DNA of 64,000 nt, from assembly GCF_021295335.1 (NCBI RefSeq), contig NZ_JAIWOT010000001.1, positions 2,327,001 to 2,391,000 on the forward strand, written 5' to 3'. Origin of the DNA: Komagataeibacter sp. FNDCF1 (GTDB lineage Bacteria > Pseudomonadota > Alphaproteobacteria > Acetobacterales > Acetobacteraceae). Below, one piece after another: positions 33,374 through 42,149 of the stretch. The translations under genes were made by a program, and so were the position numbers. The notes under the pieces were generated by a model, which made no database searches, was not told the origin of the DNA, and saw only the letters and a program-made list of their open reading frames with translations. Position 1 is the stretch's first letter. Each line of letters starts with the position of its first letter.

Positions 33374-36147
33374 CAGTGTGCATCCGCCCAGTTCGTTCCG
33401 GTCCCGGTTTCCACGACCAGGGGCACAGAAAGGGCCGCTGCGGATTCCATGACCTGCCTGACGAGGGCGGCCAGACGATCGGCATCATCCTTGCGCACCT
33501 CGAACACAAGTTCGTCATGGACCTGAAGGAGCATGCGTCCGTCAAGCCCCGTATTGGACAGGGCCGCAGGAATTCGCACCATGGCGCGCTTTATGATGTC
33601 GGCAGCCCCGCCCTGCAGCGGGGCGTTGATGGCCTGTCGTTCGGCATAGTTGCGGCGCACGGCGCTCTTGTCGGCAATGCCCGGCACCCAGCAGCGGCGG
33701 CCAAAGGGGGTGGTGACATATCCCTTCGCCCGTGCTTCCGCCTTCACCCGCTCCATGTAATCGCGGATGCCGGGATAGCGGGCGAAATAGGCGTCGATGT
33801 AGCCCCGTGCCTCACCGGGTGGAATGCCGAGCTGGCGGCCAAGGCCAAAGGCGCTGATGCCGTAGATGATGCCGAAATTGATGGCCTTGGCGCGCCTGCG
33901 CGTCAGCGGGTCCATGCCTTCAAGCGGTATGCCGAACACTTCGGACGCAGTGCGGGCATGGATGTCCTGCCCCAGTTCGAATGCCTCACGCAATGCGGGA
34001 ATGTTCGCCACATCTGCCAGAAGCCGCAGTTCGATCTGGGAATAGTCCGCCGAGACCAGGACATGCCTGGGGGCCGCGACAAAGGCCCGGCGGATCCGCC
34101 CGCCTTCTTCCGTGCGGATGGGAATGTTCTGCAGGTTGGGATCATTCGATGACAGGCGGCCCGTGGTCGTCACCGCCATCTGGAACGATGTGTGCACGCG
34201 CCCCGTCGCCGGATTGATCTGGTTGAGCAGCGCATCGGCATAGGTGCTTTTCAGCTTGGCCAGCTGCCGCCATGCCAGTATGCGCGCCGGCAGGTCGTGC
34301 CCCTGATCCGCCAGGTCCTGCAGCACCGATGAATCCGTGCCCCATGCCCCCGCCTTGGTGCGCTTGCCGCCGGGCAGGCCCATTTCATCGAACAGGATTT
34401 CCCCAAGCTGCTTGGGGGAGCCGACATTGAAGTCACGCCCGGCCAGCTTGTGGATCTCGGCCTCGATCACGCCCATGCGCTGCGCGAATTCGGTGGACAT
34501 GGCGCGCAGGTCATCGGCATCGACCGCTATACCCGCGCGTTCCATGTCCGCCAGGATCGGCACCAGCGGGCGCTCCATTTCCTCATACAGCGCCAGCGCG
34601 TGGCTGGTGCGCAATTGCGGCTTCAGCACCTGCCACAGCCGCAGGGTCACGTCAGCGTCCTCCGCCGCATAAGGCGTGGCGCGGGCAATATCCACCTGCG
34701 AGAACACCACCCGGTTGCGGCCGGTGCCCGTGACCTCATCATAGGGGATGGGCGTATGGTCCAGCGTCAGGCGCGAAAGCTCATCCATGCCCTGCCCGTG
34801 CTTTCCCGCCGACTGGGCATAGGAAATCAGCATGGTGTCATCAATCGGCGCGGGCTGGACGCTGCCGGCCTGTGTCAGCACCAGCAGGTCGAATTTGGCG
34901 TTCTGGAACACCTTGAGCACCGACGGGTCGGCAAACAGCGGTTCAAGGATTTCCAGCGCGATTGCCACCGGCATCTGCGGGGTGCCAAGGCTGTCCATCA
35001 GGCCCACCTGATGCCTGAGCGGAATATAGCATGCCCTGCCACATTGCGGGGCAAGGGAGATACCGACCAGCGGGGCGGTAAGCGGGTCAAGCCCGTCGGT
35101 TTCCGTATCCACCGCGCAGACCCCGCTGGTGCGGGCCTGCTCCACCCATTTGCGCAGCACTTCGGGGTCGGTTACCGTTTCGTACCCGCCATAGGGTTCG
35201 GGCGGGATGGGGGGCAGTTCACCCGCAGGCTGGCTGAGTCCCTCTGGCGTGACATGGGCGGAAATGCGCGGGCGTGGCTTTGCCTTGAGCCCCATGCGCT
35301 GCAGCAGCGAGGAGAACCCCATATCCGACAGCCACGCGCCCAGACGCTCCATGTCCACATCACAGCAGGCCAGGTCGGACAGGGGTTCGGGGCACGGCGC
35401 GTCTTCACGCAGCGTGACCAGTTGCAGCGACAGGCGCGCCATGTCGGCATGGGCCAGCAGGTTGTCACGCCGCTTGGACGCCTTCATGCTTTCCGCGCCG
35501 GCCAGTATGCCGTCCAGCGACCCGTATTCCGCCATCAGCGCCGATGCGGTCTTGGGGCCGATGCCCGGCACGCCGGGCACGTTGTCCACCGGGTCGCCAA
35601 TCAGGGCCTGTACCTGCGCCACGCGATCGGGGGCCACGCCAAATTTGGCCTCGACCTCCTTGGGTCCGATCGGCCGGTTCTTGATCGGGTCCATCATCAT
35701 CACGCCGGGGCGGATGAGCTGCATCAGGTCCTTGTCGGATGAATAGATGGTGCACTGCCCGCCCGCATCGGTCACCTTGCGGGCATAGGCTGCGATCAGG
35801 TCATCGGCTTCCCATCCCGCTTCCTCCAGCGCCGGCACGCCGAAGGCGGCGGTCGCATCGCGCACAAGGCTGAACTGCGGGCGCAGTTCCTCTGGCGGTT
35901 CGGGGCGATGGGCCTTGTATTCACCATACAGGTCGTTGCGGAACGTATGCCGCCCTGCATCAAAGATGACCGCAAGATGCGTGCCGGCATGCTCGCGCAG
36001 CAGGCGGGAGAGCATGTTGGAAAAGCCATAGACCGCGTTGACGGGCGTACCGTCGGGGCTGGTCATGGGCGGCAGTGCGTGGAAGGCGCGGAAAATGAAG
36101 CCCGAACCATCCACCAGGATCAGGTGAACCTGCTTGTCGCTGGACAT
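33373..36147 (-). CDS. polA: DNA polymerase I
   Basis: 924 residues with all three domains. N-terminal 5'-3' exonuclease (LILVDGSGFIFRAFHALPPM, YSSDKDLMQLI, IGDPVDNVPGVPGIGPKTA), 3'-5' proofreading exonuclease with intact acidic pair (AVDTETDGLDP), and the family A polymerase with motif A SADYSQIELRLLADV, O-helix RRRAKAINFGIIYGISAFGL and motif C LLQVHDELVFEV. Does gap filling in repair and Okazaki processing. The zf-CHCC gene precedes it by 14 bases and the Sco-like gene overlaps its stop. Confidence 0.97.
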   Translation of the reverse strand: MSSDKQVHLILVDGSGFIFRAFHALPPMTSPDGTPVNAVYGFSNMLSRLLREHAGTHLAVIFDAGRHTFRNDLYGEYKAHRPEPPEELRPQFSLVRDATAAFGVPALEEAGWEADDLIAAYARKVTDAGGQCTIYSSDKDLMQLIRPGVMMMDPIKNRPIGPKEVEAKFGVAPDRVAQVQALIGDPVDNVPGVPGIGPKTASALMAEYGSLDGILAGAESMKASKRRDNLLAHADMARLSLQLVTLREDAPCPEPLSDLACCDVDMERLGAWLSDMGFSSLLQRMGLKAKPRPRISAHVTPEGLSQPAGELPPIPPEPYGGYETVTDPEVLRKWVEQARTSGVCAVDTETDGLDPLTAPLVGISLAPQCGRACYIPLRHQVGLMDSLGTPQMPVAIALEILEPLFADPSVLKVFQNAKFDLLVLTQAGSVQPAPIDDTMLISYAQSAGKHGQGMDELSRLTLDHTPIPYDEVTGTGRNRVVFSQVDIARATPYAAEDADVTLRLWQVLKPQLRTSHALALYEEMERPLVPILADMERAGIAVDADDLRAMSTEFAQRMGVIEAEIHKLAGRDFNVGSPKQLGEILFDEMGLPGGKRTKAGAWGTDSSVLQDLADQGHDLPARILAWRQLAKLKSTYADALLNQINPATGRVHTSFQMAVTTTGRLSSNDPNLQNIPIRTEEGGRIRRAFVAAPRHVLVSADYSQIELRLLADVANIPALREAFELGQDIHARTASEVFGIPLEGMDPLTRRRAKAINFGIIYGISAFGLGRQLGIPPGEARGYIDAYFARYPGIRDYMERVKAEARAKGYVTTPFGRRCWVPGIADKSAVRRNYAERQAINAPLQGGAADIIKRAMVRIPAALSNTGLDGRMLLQVHDELVFEVRKDDADRLAALVRQVMESAAALSVPLVVETGTGTNWADAH

Positions 36148-36161
36148 GTATCAGTATGCGA

Positions 36162-36377
36162 TCAGTGCTCGCTGCCCGCTGGCGCATCGGGGTTCAGCAC
36201 GAACAGCCGCGAGCAGTAGGGACAGAATGTCTGGTGATGGCCGATGCGCAGGAAAACGCGCGGATGCCCCAGCGCGCCAAGTCCGCCATCACAGGACAGG
36301 GTACGCGAATCGACGACAATGGTTTCAATCGTACCCAGGCGCGGGTGCGGAACGGGATCGGGGGACAGGGCTTGCAT
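36162..36377 (-). CDS. zf-CHCC zinc-finger protein (NDUFS6-like)
   Basis: 71 residues. ETIVVDSRTLSCDGGLGALGHPRVFL....G..FCPYCSRLFVL carries the Cys, His, Cys-x2-Cys set of the zf-CHCC family; such proteins are widespread in alphaproteobacteria and homologous to the zinc-binding NDUFS6 subunit of complex I. First gene of the polA run. Role here unproven. Confidence 0.85.
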   Translation of the reverse strand: MQALSPDPVPHPRLGTIETIVVDSRTLSCDGGLGALGHPRVFLRIGHHQTFCPYCSRLFVLNPDAPAGSEH

Positions 36378-36439
36378 GGTATACGGGCCTCGGGCTGTTG
36401 TCCGGCTTGGGTTTGCATTGATCCCGCCGGTAAGGGATC

Positions 36440-37543
36440 ATGCGCTGGGTCATGATGATACGCAGGATTGCCGTGCTTTCAAACATTCGCCTGTCACGCC
36501 TGCTTTATCCAGCGCTTTTTATGCTGCTGGCGGCGTGCGCCACGCGGGAAGTCCCCACCCCCGCCGCCCCGGCACGCCACCCGGAACTGGCCCGCCTGGT
36601 TCCGCCCGACCGCATGGTCGATGTGGCGGGCATGGGGGCCGTGCCGCTACGGGTCTGGTCCGCGCAGGGACCTGAGCGGGCTGTGATCGTGGCGCTGCAT
36701 GGCTTCAACGACAGCCGCGATGCGTGGGAACGCCCGGCACCCGCACTGAACGCCGCGGGGCTGACCGTTATCGCCCCCGACCTGCCCGGCTTCGGCCAGA
36801 CCGCGCAGCGCGGTGGCTGGGTGGGAACGGATGCCCTGCTGCGGACCGTTACCAGCCTGCTCACCACCATCGGGCGCGAACATCCCGGCGTGCCGCTGTA
36901 TGTGATGGGCGAGAGCATGGGCGGCGCGCTGGCCACGCTTATGGCAGCACGATCCGATGGCCCCGCCCCCCCGGTGGCGGGCTACATCCTGCTTGCCCCG
37001 GCGTTATGGGATCTGGATGGCGGCACGCGCCTCACCACGCATCTCATGGCCGCCATGGCGCCACGCGGGCGGCTGAGCGGGCATGAACTGCCCGTGCATG
37101 TCACCGCCGCCGATGACATGCTGGCCCTGGCGCGCCTGTATTATGACCCGCTGACCCTGCGTGATACCGGCACTACGGCGCTGGCGGGACTGACAGAGCT
37201 CATGCACCGGGCGGCCGGGGCCTGCGCGCATGTACATGGTCGTGTACTGGTGGTTTATGGCGGCCATGACGAGATCATTCCCGCCACGGCCATGGCACGG
37301 GCATGGCGGCGGCTGCCCGCCACGACACGGCATGATTACAGCCCCGGCGGCTACCACCTGCTCCTGCGCAGCCGCGAAGGGGGCCGGATAACGGCGGACA
37401 TCGCAGGCTGGATCGAACATCCCGACCGTTTCCTGCCATCAGGCGGCGATGCAGCGGCGGCAGCATGGATGGCGGAGCAGAAAGGACGCAGCGCCCCGCT
37501 TCCCATCGCACCGGGCTGGATGGACTGGATCGCACCACAATGA
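36440..37543 (+). CDS. Alpha/beta hydrolase lipoprotein (lysophospholipase-like)
   Basis: 367 residues. Lipoprotein signal with lipobox LLAAC, so membrane-anchored. Hydrolase fold: oxyanion region ALHGFNDSRDAWERPAPALN, nucleophile elbow GESMGGAL (Ser), then VVYGGHDEIIPATAM (Asp) and PGGYHLLLR (His). The closest well-known pattern is monoacylglycerol lipase/lysophospholipase. ATG 36440 follows TAAGGGATC. Divergent from the polA run; tRNA-Arg follows. Confidence 0.85.
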   Translation: MRWVMMIRRIAVLSNIRLSRLLYPALFMLLAACATREVPTPAAPARHPELARLVPPDRMVDVAGMGAVPLRVWSAQGPERAVIVALHGFNDSRDAWERPAPALNAAGLTVIAPDLPGFGQTAQRGGWVGTDALLRTVTSLLTTIGREHPGVPLYVMGESMGGALATLMAARSDGPAPPVAGYILLAPALWDLDGGTRLTTHLMAAMAPRGRLSGHELPVHVTAADDMLALARLYYDPLTLRDTGTTALAGLTELMHRAAGACAHVHGRVLVVYGGHDEIIPATAMARAWRRLPATTRHDYSPGGYHLLLRSREGGRITADIAGWIEHPDRFLPSGGDAAAAAWMAEQKGRSAPLPIAPGWMDWIAPQ

Positions 37544-37600
37544 TTTTTCGTGATTTGAGGGGTGGCATTCAGCCCGGTCCCGATGTATGCAGGCGGGAGT

Positions 37601-37677
37601 GGACTCGTAGCTCAGCTGGATAGAGCGTCGCCCTCCGAAGGCGAAGGTCGAAGGTTCGAATCCTTTCGAGTCCGCCA
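37601..37677 (+). tRNA. tRNA-Arg (anticodon CCG)
   Basis: 77 nt including an encoded CCA end. Acceptor stem GGACTCG/CGAGTCC, D arm TAGCTCAGCTGGATAGAG, anticodon stem TCGCC/GGCGA with seven-base loop CTCCGAA (anticodon CCG, reads CGG), T arm GGTTCGAATCC. tRNA genes are common integration targets, and accessory DNA follows, but no second copy of the 3' end was found nearby. Confidence 0.96.
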
Positions 37678-37822
37678 TTCATTTTTTAGAAAATAACCTC
37701 AAGCGCCACCCTGGCACAAAGCTGGTTCATACCAGACAGTCCCGGGCCTGGATGCCGGTTCCCAAAAATCCGTGACCTTTGGCGGGATCAGGGGCACGGC
37801 CCCTGATGGACCAACTCCAGCG

Positions 37823-38848
37823 TCAGAAACCAAGCAGGACATGCAACCGGTTCGGTATCCCCATAAGGGGTCTGGAATCTTCAGGATAGACCTGCCCGTG
37901 ATAGGCGACGCACGTATCCATCGGGTATCCGAAGACATGGACATTCTCCCCCCCTTCCGACGGTGCAATGACGGGTTGCAGGTTCAGGGTCTCCAGCACG
38001 CCCGGACCGGATAACGGCATGAAATAGGCGTTGGCTCCATGGTAGAAGGAAACGGACCGGACGGTCTCTTCTTCCCTTTGATGGGGTTTAAGAAACCGCA
38101 GGATGTCATGGACCGTTATCTGCGCGTGAAACGTAGGGGGATATCGGTTGCCTGTCGCCGCCGCCTGCGCAACCCCGATAATCCGGTTATGGTCATTAAG
38201 GAGCGCCGCACCGGATATTCCCGGCATCAGGGCAGCGGGATCGGAAAACCACCCTGTCAGGATACCCCGGTACACCGGCGCGATCTCCAACCCGCTGATC
38301 GTGTCATACCAATCCCTGACATCCACCATGTCGAGCAGCACAGCACCGTCCCCATTCATGCCGGCCACCGCAGATTCCACCTCCTGTGCAAGGCGGCTTT
38401 TGGACAGGATGGTGGCCGGGTCCTGCCTGGCTTCTCCCAGGTATTTGCCATACCGGTTGATGACACGGATCTTGCCATGCGTCTCCAGCGCATGCTGTAC
38501 CACATGCCGCACCGTCAGGATGCGATCATGTCCCTCGGCCGTGCGGCTGTTGCGGATGATGGTCCCCGTACCGCTTCTGTCGGCCCTGCCATCGGGACCT
38601 TCCACATACAGGAACACGACGGCATCCAGCGCCGCGCGCTCGGCCTCGGGCACGCGCTGCCCGTCAAAACACGATTCATCCGCCACGATGTCCGGCCCGA
38701 CCTGATGGGCCATATCCCTGTGGGCAATCACAAAAGGACCGAACCAGCGCCCCGTGATCACGACCGCCGCATACGCCCCCACCACCATCAGGCACACCAG
38801 GAACGGCTGTTGCCGCAGGTGGTGGAAGATCGCGCCGGGGGGCAGCAT
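37823..38848 (-). CDS. Membrane-anchored trypsin-like serine protease
   Basis: 341 residues: N-terminal membrane anchor (PFLVCLMVVGAYAAVVITG) and an extracytoplasmic chymotrypsin-fold domain. Catalytic triad candidates: His115 in RILTVRHVV, Asp168 in GDGAVLL, and Ser212 in PGISGAALLN, spaced as in the family. No PDZ domain is visible, so it is not DegP-like. ATG 38848 (or 38851) has AGGGGG just upstream. It begins the accessory stretch after tRNA-Arg and stands alone; the substrate is unknown. Confidence 0.72.
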   Translation of the reverse strand: MLPPGAIFHHLRQQPFLVCLMVVGAYAAVVITGRWFGPFVIAHRDMAHQVGPDIVADESCFDGQRVPEAERAALDAVVFLYVEGPDGRADRSGTGTIIRNSRTAEGHDRILTVRHVVQHALETHGKIRVINRYGKYLGEARQDPATILSKSRLAQEVESAVAGMNGDGAVLLDMVDVRDWYDTISGLEIAPVYRGILTGWFSDPAALMPGISGAALLNDHNRIIGVAQAAATGNRYPPTFHAQITVHDILRFLKPHQREEETVRSVSFYHGANAYFMPLSGPGVLETLNLQPVIAPSEGGENVHVFGYPMDTCVAYHGQVYPEDSRPLMGIPNRLHVLLGF

Positions 38849-38996
38849 CATGCCCCCTGCATCATGGAGCAGGGCAGGGAGGAAGGATACAGGCAGGCAG
38901 GCAACATGTGATCCACATATCACATGGACGTGATACCGCCTACATGACCGCCCAGTTTGGCACGGCCTGTTGGCCAGGGCCCCGGGGGGCAGTCCG

Positions 38997-39475
38997 GAAT
39001 TTCAGCCGGAGCCTCCCACGGATGCCACTATCGGCAAAGCGTTCGCCATACTGCCCGATACAGGACACACCGATATCAATCCGGTTGCGCGTTACGGCTT
39101 TCAGCCCTGCATCCGGCACCGCACAGGCTCCACTGGCACCCTGCGTCGCGCTGAGAACCCGATAGGCGCCCATGATGTTCGGGAACATCACGAGTTGCGC
39201 CCTACCCCATCCACGACTGGTGCATGGCCCATCACCGCCACCTGGCCGCCATTGGCCAGCAGGGTCGATCCCGCCTTCTGCCGCAGGCTGCCATTTACCG
39301 GCAGCGTGCCAGTGCCGCCACGCCTGCCCTGCGGGGCCGCGCCCTGATCGACGACAATACTGCCGCCTACCGTATCCCGGTCTTCCAGCATGGCGCCGGA
39401 CTTCACCGTAACTGGGGCGACGAACAGGCTGCCATCAACCGCCAGCGTTCCGGCCCCACCACTGGTCTGGACATT
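38997..39475 (-). pseudogene. Autotransporter relic (passenger fragment and barrel C-terminus)
   Basis: Read on the minus strand, 39475-39188 encodes passenger-like repeats (GGAGTLAVDGSLFV, VKSGAMLEDRDTVGG, GGTGTLPVNGSL, GSTLLANGGQVAV); a frame change near 39190 then gives MGAYRVLSATQGASG, a typical autotransporter junction, and VSCIGQYGERFADSGIRGR followed by LRLKF, matching the last barrel strands with terminal Phe. Most of the barrel is missing and the frame is broken, so this is a decayed, internally deleted gene. Confidence 0.6.
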
Positions 39476-39602
39476 AGCCGGCCCCCTCTGTCTGTGTGCG
39501 GCAGGCCGGCACCTTCCGTATTGACTGGACTGGCCCATCCAGCACAATCGTCATGAAAGCCATCGGCACTGCGCCACAGCGGTGGCTGACCAGACAGGAC
39601 AG

Positions 39603-40166
39603 ATGGAATCATCCGCCATGCTCCCCACCCGCCTGCATGCCCTGATCGGTGCCACGGCCTGCGTTCTCGCTCTTGGCACCCTGCGCCCCGCCGCCGCCCA
39701 GCAGGCTGACGAGCAGGCGCCCCGGCACGGCCCCACGCCAGAGCAGAAGGCCGAGATGGAACGCGCGGTGCATGAAGCGGTCCAGCAGGACATACGCGCC
39801 GTGGCGCAGTACAAACTCCCGAAGGATTTCTTTGCCCGCATGCTGCCCCTGACACGGCAGATCAGGATGGCCCACATCATTCCCCCCACCCAGACCAGGA
39901 ACATGACGCTGGTCGCCACCATCCGGCGCACGGAAGCCATGCCGCAGCTCCAGCCCCTGCTGCTGCAGTACGGCCTGTCGGCGCGGGACTTCGTGATGGG
40001 CATCACCGCTTTCCAGATGACGGTCGAAAGGCTGGATGATACCGGGGCACGGGGCAAGGATATCCCCCGCCTGAACCCTGACAACGTCACCCTGATCCGC
40101 ACCCATCAGGGACTGACACAGGCCCTGCTGAACAACATGGATGACGGGAGCGAACACCTGCAATAG
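39603..40166 (+). CDS. Secreted hypothetical protein
   Basis: 187 residues, signal peptide (LHALIGATACVLALGTLRPAAAQ). Mature part is helical and charged (EQKAEMERAVHEAVQQDIRA, then LTRQIRMAHIIPPTQTRN and DFVMGITAFQMTVERLDD). No family recognised. ATG 39603 follows AGGACAG; ATG 39618 is an alternative. Stands between the autotransporter relic and the SulP gene. Confidence 0.65.
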   Translation: MESSAMLPTRLHALIGATACVLALGTLRPAAAQQADEQAPRHGPTPEQKAEMERAVHEAVQQDIRAVAQYKLPKDFFARMLPLTRQIRMAHIIPPTQTRNMTLVATIRRTEAMPQLQPLLLQYGLSARDFVMGITAFQMTVERLDDTGARGKDIPRLNPDNVTLIRTHQGLTQALLNNMDDGSEHLQ

Positions 40167-40318
40167 CTCCCGGCCGGCCGGGTACACGGCGGCAGGACAT
40201 GGCCGGTGCCCTGCGCGCACTCTTGTCATGGCCCGCACCTTTGCGGATATGTCCGGCGTTACGGACCAGATGCCTGATGGCCCGCTGGCATGGAACATGA
40301 AGGGTGGTACCAGGCGCG

Positions 40319-42055
40319 ATGCAGACAGGGGCGGACGATACCGGATCCGGCACACCGGGCGGGCAGACCCGGCCGGGCAGGATGCGCGCATGGCTGCGCG
40401 ATATCGTGGCGGGTCTCTCGCTGGCTTCCATGAACATTCCACAGGTGCTGGGCTATACCCGCATCGCCGCCATGCCCACCGTGACGGGTCTGTATACCGT
40501 GCTGCTGCCGCTGCTGGCGTTTGCGGGGTTCGGGGCGTCGCGGCATCTGGTGGTGGCGGCGGATTCCGCCACGGCCGCCATCTTTTCCAGCGCGCTGGAA
40601 AAGATGGCCGTGCCGGGCAGCGCCTATTACATGGCGCTGGTCAGCATGGTGGCCCTGCTCAGCGCCGCCTTCCTGCTGGTGGCGCGCCTGTTCCGCCTCG
40701 GCTTCCTGGCGGATTTCCTCTCCCGCACGGTTCTGGTCGGCTTTCTGGCCGGGGTTGGGGTGCAGGTGGCGCTGGCCATGCTGCGTGACATGCTGGGCGT
40801 ATCGGCCTCCGCGCATAACACCGTGGTGCAACTGGTACAGACACTTGCCCACCTGCCGCAGGCCAGTCTGCCCACCATGCTGCTGTCCGCCATCGTGGTG
40901 GGCACGATCATGGCGGGAGAACGGCTGGCGCCCCGCGCGCCCCTGCCGCTTGTAATGGTGATGGGCACCATGGCCGCAAGTGCCGCCCTGGGCCTGTCAC
41001 GCTACGGAGTCGAGACCATCGGCCCGATCGCAAGCGGCCTGCCGCGCCTGCACCTGCCTTATGTGGCGTGGAACGACATGCTGGCACTGCTGCCGGTCGC
41101 GACGTCGTGCGTATTCGTGATCATTGCGCAGAGCGCGGCCACGTCACGCGCCTTTGCCGTGCGCTTTCATGACCCCGTAAATGACAACGCCGACATACTG
41201 GGCCTGTGCGCCGCCAATGCCATGGCAGGGCTGAGTGGCACCTTTACCGTCAACGGCAGCCCGACCCAGACCGCCATGGCGGTGCGCGCGGGCGCGCGCA
41301 GCCAGCTTGCGCAGGTGACCTTTGCGGCCGTCACGATGCTTGTGCTGCTGTTCCTGACGGGGCCGCTGCAGTACCTGCCGCGCTGCGTGCTGGCCTCCAT
41401 CGTCTTTACGGTGGCGCTGGGCATGATCGACCTGCGGGCACTGGGCGCCATATGGCGCGAAAGCCCCGGCGAATACGGTCTGGCGCTGGTCACGGCGGCG
41501 GCCGTGGTGGGGATCGGGGTAGAACAGGGCATTTTCCTTGCCATTGCGCTTTCGCTGTTCCGGCACGTGCGCCACAGCTATGAGCCCCACACCATGATCC
41601 TGCGCCATGACCCGCATTCCGGCCTGCTGGAACCCTTTGACGTGACAGCCGGGCAGGAGACGGCACCGGGGCTGATTGTCTACCGCTTCTGTGCCGACCT
41701 GTTCTACGCCAATTCCGCACGCTTCGGGCGCGACGTACGGCTGCTGGTCGACCATGCCCCCACCCCGGTAACCTGTCTGGTCATTGATGCCAGCGCCATT
41801 ACCGATATCGACTTTTCCGCCGCAAGCGACCTGCGCGACCTGTTCACCACGCTGCGGCAGGCGGGGACCCATGTCATTTTCGGACGAGTCAGTCCCTATC
41901 TGCGGGCCGACATGGACCGCCATCGCATCACGCCGGTGGTGGGGGCAGACAACATCCATGCACAGCTCCATACCGCCATCGCCACCGCGCGTGCGGTGAT
42001 GGACGAAGGGCCGGATGCCCCCGCGGCGATACTCCATGCCGCGCCCACGGCATAG
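40319..42055 (+). CDS. SulP-family anion transporter with STAS domain
   Basis: 578-residue inner-membrane carrier. The N-terminal region DIVAGLSLASMNIPQVLGYTRIAAMP is the SulP signature; about 11-12 helices follow (VNGSPTQTAMAVRAGARSQ is the conserved loop in helix 8-9), then a cytosolic STAS domain from about residue 440 (YRFCADLFYANSARFGRDV, CLVIDASAITDIDFSAASDL). Moves sulfate, bicarbonate or dicarboxylates. ATG 40319 preferred over GTG 40304. Confidence 0.9.
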   Translation: MQTGADDTGSGTPGGQTRPGRMRAWLRDIVAGLSLASMNIPQVLGYTRIAAMPTVTGLYTVLLPLLAFAGFGASRHLVVAADSATAAIFSSALEKMAVPGSAYYMALVSMVALLSAAFLLVARLFRLGFLADFLSRTVLVGFLAGVGVQVALAMLRDMLGVSASAHNTVVQLVQTLAHLPQASLPTMLLSAIVVGTIMAGERLAPRAPLPLVMVMGTMAASAALGLSRYGVETIGPIASGLPRLHLPYVAWNDMLALLPVATSCVFVIIAQSAATSRAFAVRFHDPVNDNADILGLCAANAMAGLSGTFTVNGSPTQTAMAVRAGARSQLAQVTFAAVTMLVLLFLTGPLQYLPRCVLASIVFTVALGMIDLRALGAIWRESPGEYGLALVTAAAVVGIGVEQGIFLAIALSLFRHVRHSYEPHTMILRHDPHSGLLEPFDVTAGQETAPGLIVYRFCADLFYANSARFGRDVRLLVDHAPTPVTCLVIDASAITDIDFSAASDLRDLFTTLRQAGTHVIFGRVSPYLRADMDRHRITPVVGADNIHAQLHTAIATARAVMDEGPDAPAAILHAAPTA

Positions 42056-42149
42056 CTTGCCCGCATGGGCACAGGCTGGCGGTTGTCGCCCCTGCCCCAA
42101 GGCGATACGCTGCCGCCTTCTCAGGTAATCAGGGCACGGGATCTGGCGC

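Noticed and set aside
37601-37677. Genomic island attachment site with duplicated tRNA end
   Set aside because: No second copy of the tRNA 3' end and no integrase found downstream in the window.
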